64,000 bases of DNA from Antennarius striatus (Eukaryota; Chordata; Actinopteri; Lophiiformes; Antennariidae): positions 9,786,001-9,850,000 of the forward strand of contig NC_090784.1 of the NCBI RefSeq assembly GCF_040054535.1. Reading direction: 5' to 3'. A program made the position numbers and the translations under genes. This document shows, in pieces, positions 62,603 through 64,000 of this stretch. The first letter of the stretch is position 1. Each line of letters begins with the position of its first letter. The notes below the pieces were generated by a model. The model was not told where the DNA came from, made no database searches, and was given only the letters and a program-made list of their open reading frames with translations.

Positions 62603-63438
62603 CAAGGTTATAATCGTTAATGAAAACTAACGAAATAACGAAAACTACATGTATAAAAATATTTTCGTTAACTGAAATAAAAATAAAAACGAGGCTTTGC
62701 AAAAAAACGACAACTCACTGAAACTGTATTGTGTGTTTACAAAACTAACTAAAACAAACAGAAATGATTGAGAAAATTTGCTTAGTTTCCTTCTTTGTCA
62801 GTGTATCAATCCGTCGGGCGGCATGGCGGCGAAAGTAGGGAGAAAGCGCCAGAGTCCTATTTGGGAATATTTTGAATATGACTGTGTCTCAGACAAGAGT
62901 AAGTGCCTTGTAGTGGAACATGATAAAATATGTGGAACCTTTCTGAGGGGGAAAAATCCCACAAATCTTAAAGTCCATTTGAAAAGCACACACAAGAAGG
63001 CTGACCTAGCTTACCTTGAGCAAGTAAGGGAGAACGCCCAGCCTCCTTCCCCCGAAACAGAAGCTAACCCCAGGCCAGGCAGCACGATGCAGCCCGATAC
63101 AACTACTGTTAGGAGTCAGATAGCTTAACTTAATGAGGTACCGGGTTTTGAGTTTTTCATGTTTTTGTTTTAGAAAGATACTACTTGCATCTCACTTAAG
63201 AAACAGAACACATATTGCACTTAACTTTTTTAATCTCTGACAAATATCCCTTACTACCAAAAAAGACTAAAACTAAGACTAAAACTAATAAAAACTAAAC
63301 TAAAACTAAGCATTTTCAAAAACTAAACTAGCAAACTAGCATTAAAAACTAATTAAAACTAAACTGAAATTGAAAACAAAGAGTTACAACTAAATAAAAA
63401 TAAAAACTAATGAAAAATCCCAAACTATTATAACCTTG
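62603..63438 (+). mobile_element. hAT-type element with BED zinc finger, nonautonomous
   Basis: Length 836 bp. The ends are inverted (CAAGGTTATAAT left, ATTATAACCTTG right) and flanked by the 8-bp target duplication TTGCAGAC (62595-62602 and 63439-63446), the hAT signature. Subterminal regions are full of ACTAAAACTAA-type repeats. It inserted in the Tc1-like element. No DDE/RNase-H-like or dimerisation domain is present, so movement would need a transposase in trans. Confidence 0.9.
62778..63128 (+). CDS. BED-type zinc-finger protein fragment inside the hAT element
   Basis: A frame of 116 codons; the likely start is the internal Met at 62823 (MAAKVGRKRQ), giving 101 residues. SPIWEYFEYD, then CLVVEH, ICGTFL and NLKVHLKSTHKK form a BED finger, the DNA-binding N-terminus of hAT transposases, with ligands of the C-x-C/H-x-H type visible (ICGT and HLKSTH). 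It ends with a Pro-rich stretch and a stop at 63126. In an autonomous relative this would be the first exon of transposase. It could be expressed as a lone DNA-binding domain, or be a dead exon. Confidence 0.6.
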   Translation: MLSFLLCQCINPSGGMAAKVGRKRQSPIWEYFEYDCVSDKSKCLVVEHDKICGTFLRGKNPTNLKVHLKSTHKKADLAYLEQVRENAQPPSPETEANPRPGSTMQPDTTTVRSQIA

Positions 63439-64000
63439 TTGCAGACATTCCCATAAATGTCTAGCGCTTGTAGGTTGCTTTGCTTTCACTATTCTGTCCA
63501 GTTCATCTCAAACCAGCTTGATGGGCTTTAAGTCAGGAGACTGTGCTGGCCACCCCGTGTTTTCAAGCATATGATCTTGTTATTTTGAAGTAGTTCCTGC
63601 AAAGGTTGGACTTATGGTTTGGGTGATTATCTTGCTGTCGGATGAAACCCCGACCAATTAGATGCATCCCAGAGGGTATTGCATGGCACTTGGTTCAGAT
63701 GCCTTTCACTCTGTACAATTTACTGATCATAGATCCATAAAAAAAGCCCCAGACCATCACACTTCCTTCTCCAGTTGATGTCCCACATTAAGTAACCATC
63801 CTTTTACCCACACCACAAAGATACGTCCTGCAGGATGAACCGAAGATTTCAAATTGTGACTCATCAGTCCATAATATTTTCTTCCAGGATTCAGTAGTGC
63901 GCTGGCCATGGTTCATTGTCCAGGTGAGTCTATTTTTCTTATTCTGGAGTCTCAACAATGGCTTTCTGCTGGAACTCAACCCATCAAACCTGTAACTCGA

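Larger units (their letters stand above)
62014..64000 (-). mobile_element. Tc1-like DNA transposon, degenerate, with two nested insertions
   Basis: The left end at about 62014 reads 'tacactaccagtcaagagtt', typical of fish Tc1 termini. Without the nested elements (62171-62503 and 62603-63446) the remainder is about 810 bp, continuing past the window. The minus strand at 63979-63788 encodes 63 residues of transposase with the KILWTDESQFEIFG block carrying the first catalytic Asp. Further along, frames are broken by stops, though 'SPDLKP'-like text remains near 63520. Not functional. Confidence 0.75.

Overview
This window is vertebrate nuclear DNA, almost certainly from a teleost fish. The genes are split by GT-AG introns. 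Dinucleotide microsatellites are long and frequent. The mobile DNA is typically fish-like: RTE-type LINEs, an R2/R4-type LINE with a restriction-like endonuclease, Tc1-like and hAT elements, and tRNA-derived SINEs. Nothing suggests a prokaryote, and there are no operons or CRISPR arrays.

Layout: positions 1-185 hold what looks like the last coding exon of an unidentified gene. From about 0.2 to 30 kb I find no convincing host gene. That stretch holds microsatellites, two fragments and one nearly uninterrupted copy of a single RTE-like LINE family, a degenerate Ty3/gypsy relic, another LINE and a short inverted-repeat element. From 30.7 to 60 kb there are four plus-strand genes in a row: colec10 (seven exons, 30673-40022), a small secreted perforin-type C2 protein (two exons, 41787-42445), a type II membrane C-type lectin receptor (four exons, 45384-52080) and mal2 (four exons, 54553-59941). 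The right end is a layered mobile-element nest: a Tc1-like element carrying one SINE and one hAT insertion, each with a clean target-site duplication.

COLEC10 and MAL2 are neighbours on human 8q24, so the segment keeps ancestral synteny. In this fish two more immune-type genes lie between them. The cluster therefore encodes a soluble collectin, a secreted C2-only protein resembling the calcium-binding tail of perforin, and a cell-surface lectin with an ITIM-like tyrosine motif. The collectin has lost the residues normally needed for calcium-dependent sugar binding, while the membrane lectin keeps them. This is the best candidate for an under-described biological unit here. That the genes work together is inferred only from adjacency and domain type. 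mal2 is an epithelial transcytosis protein and probably unrelated in function.

The four gene models were built by hand from reading frames, splice signals and family similarity. All exon phases agree across junctions.
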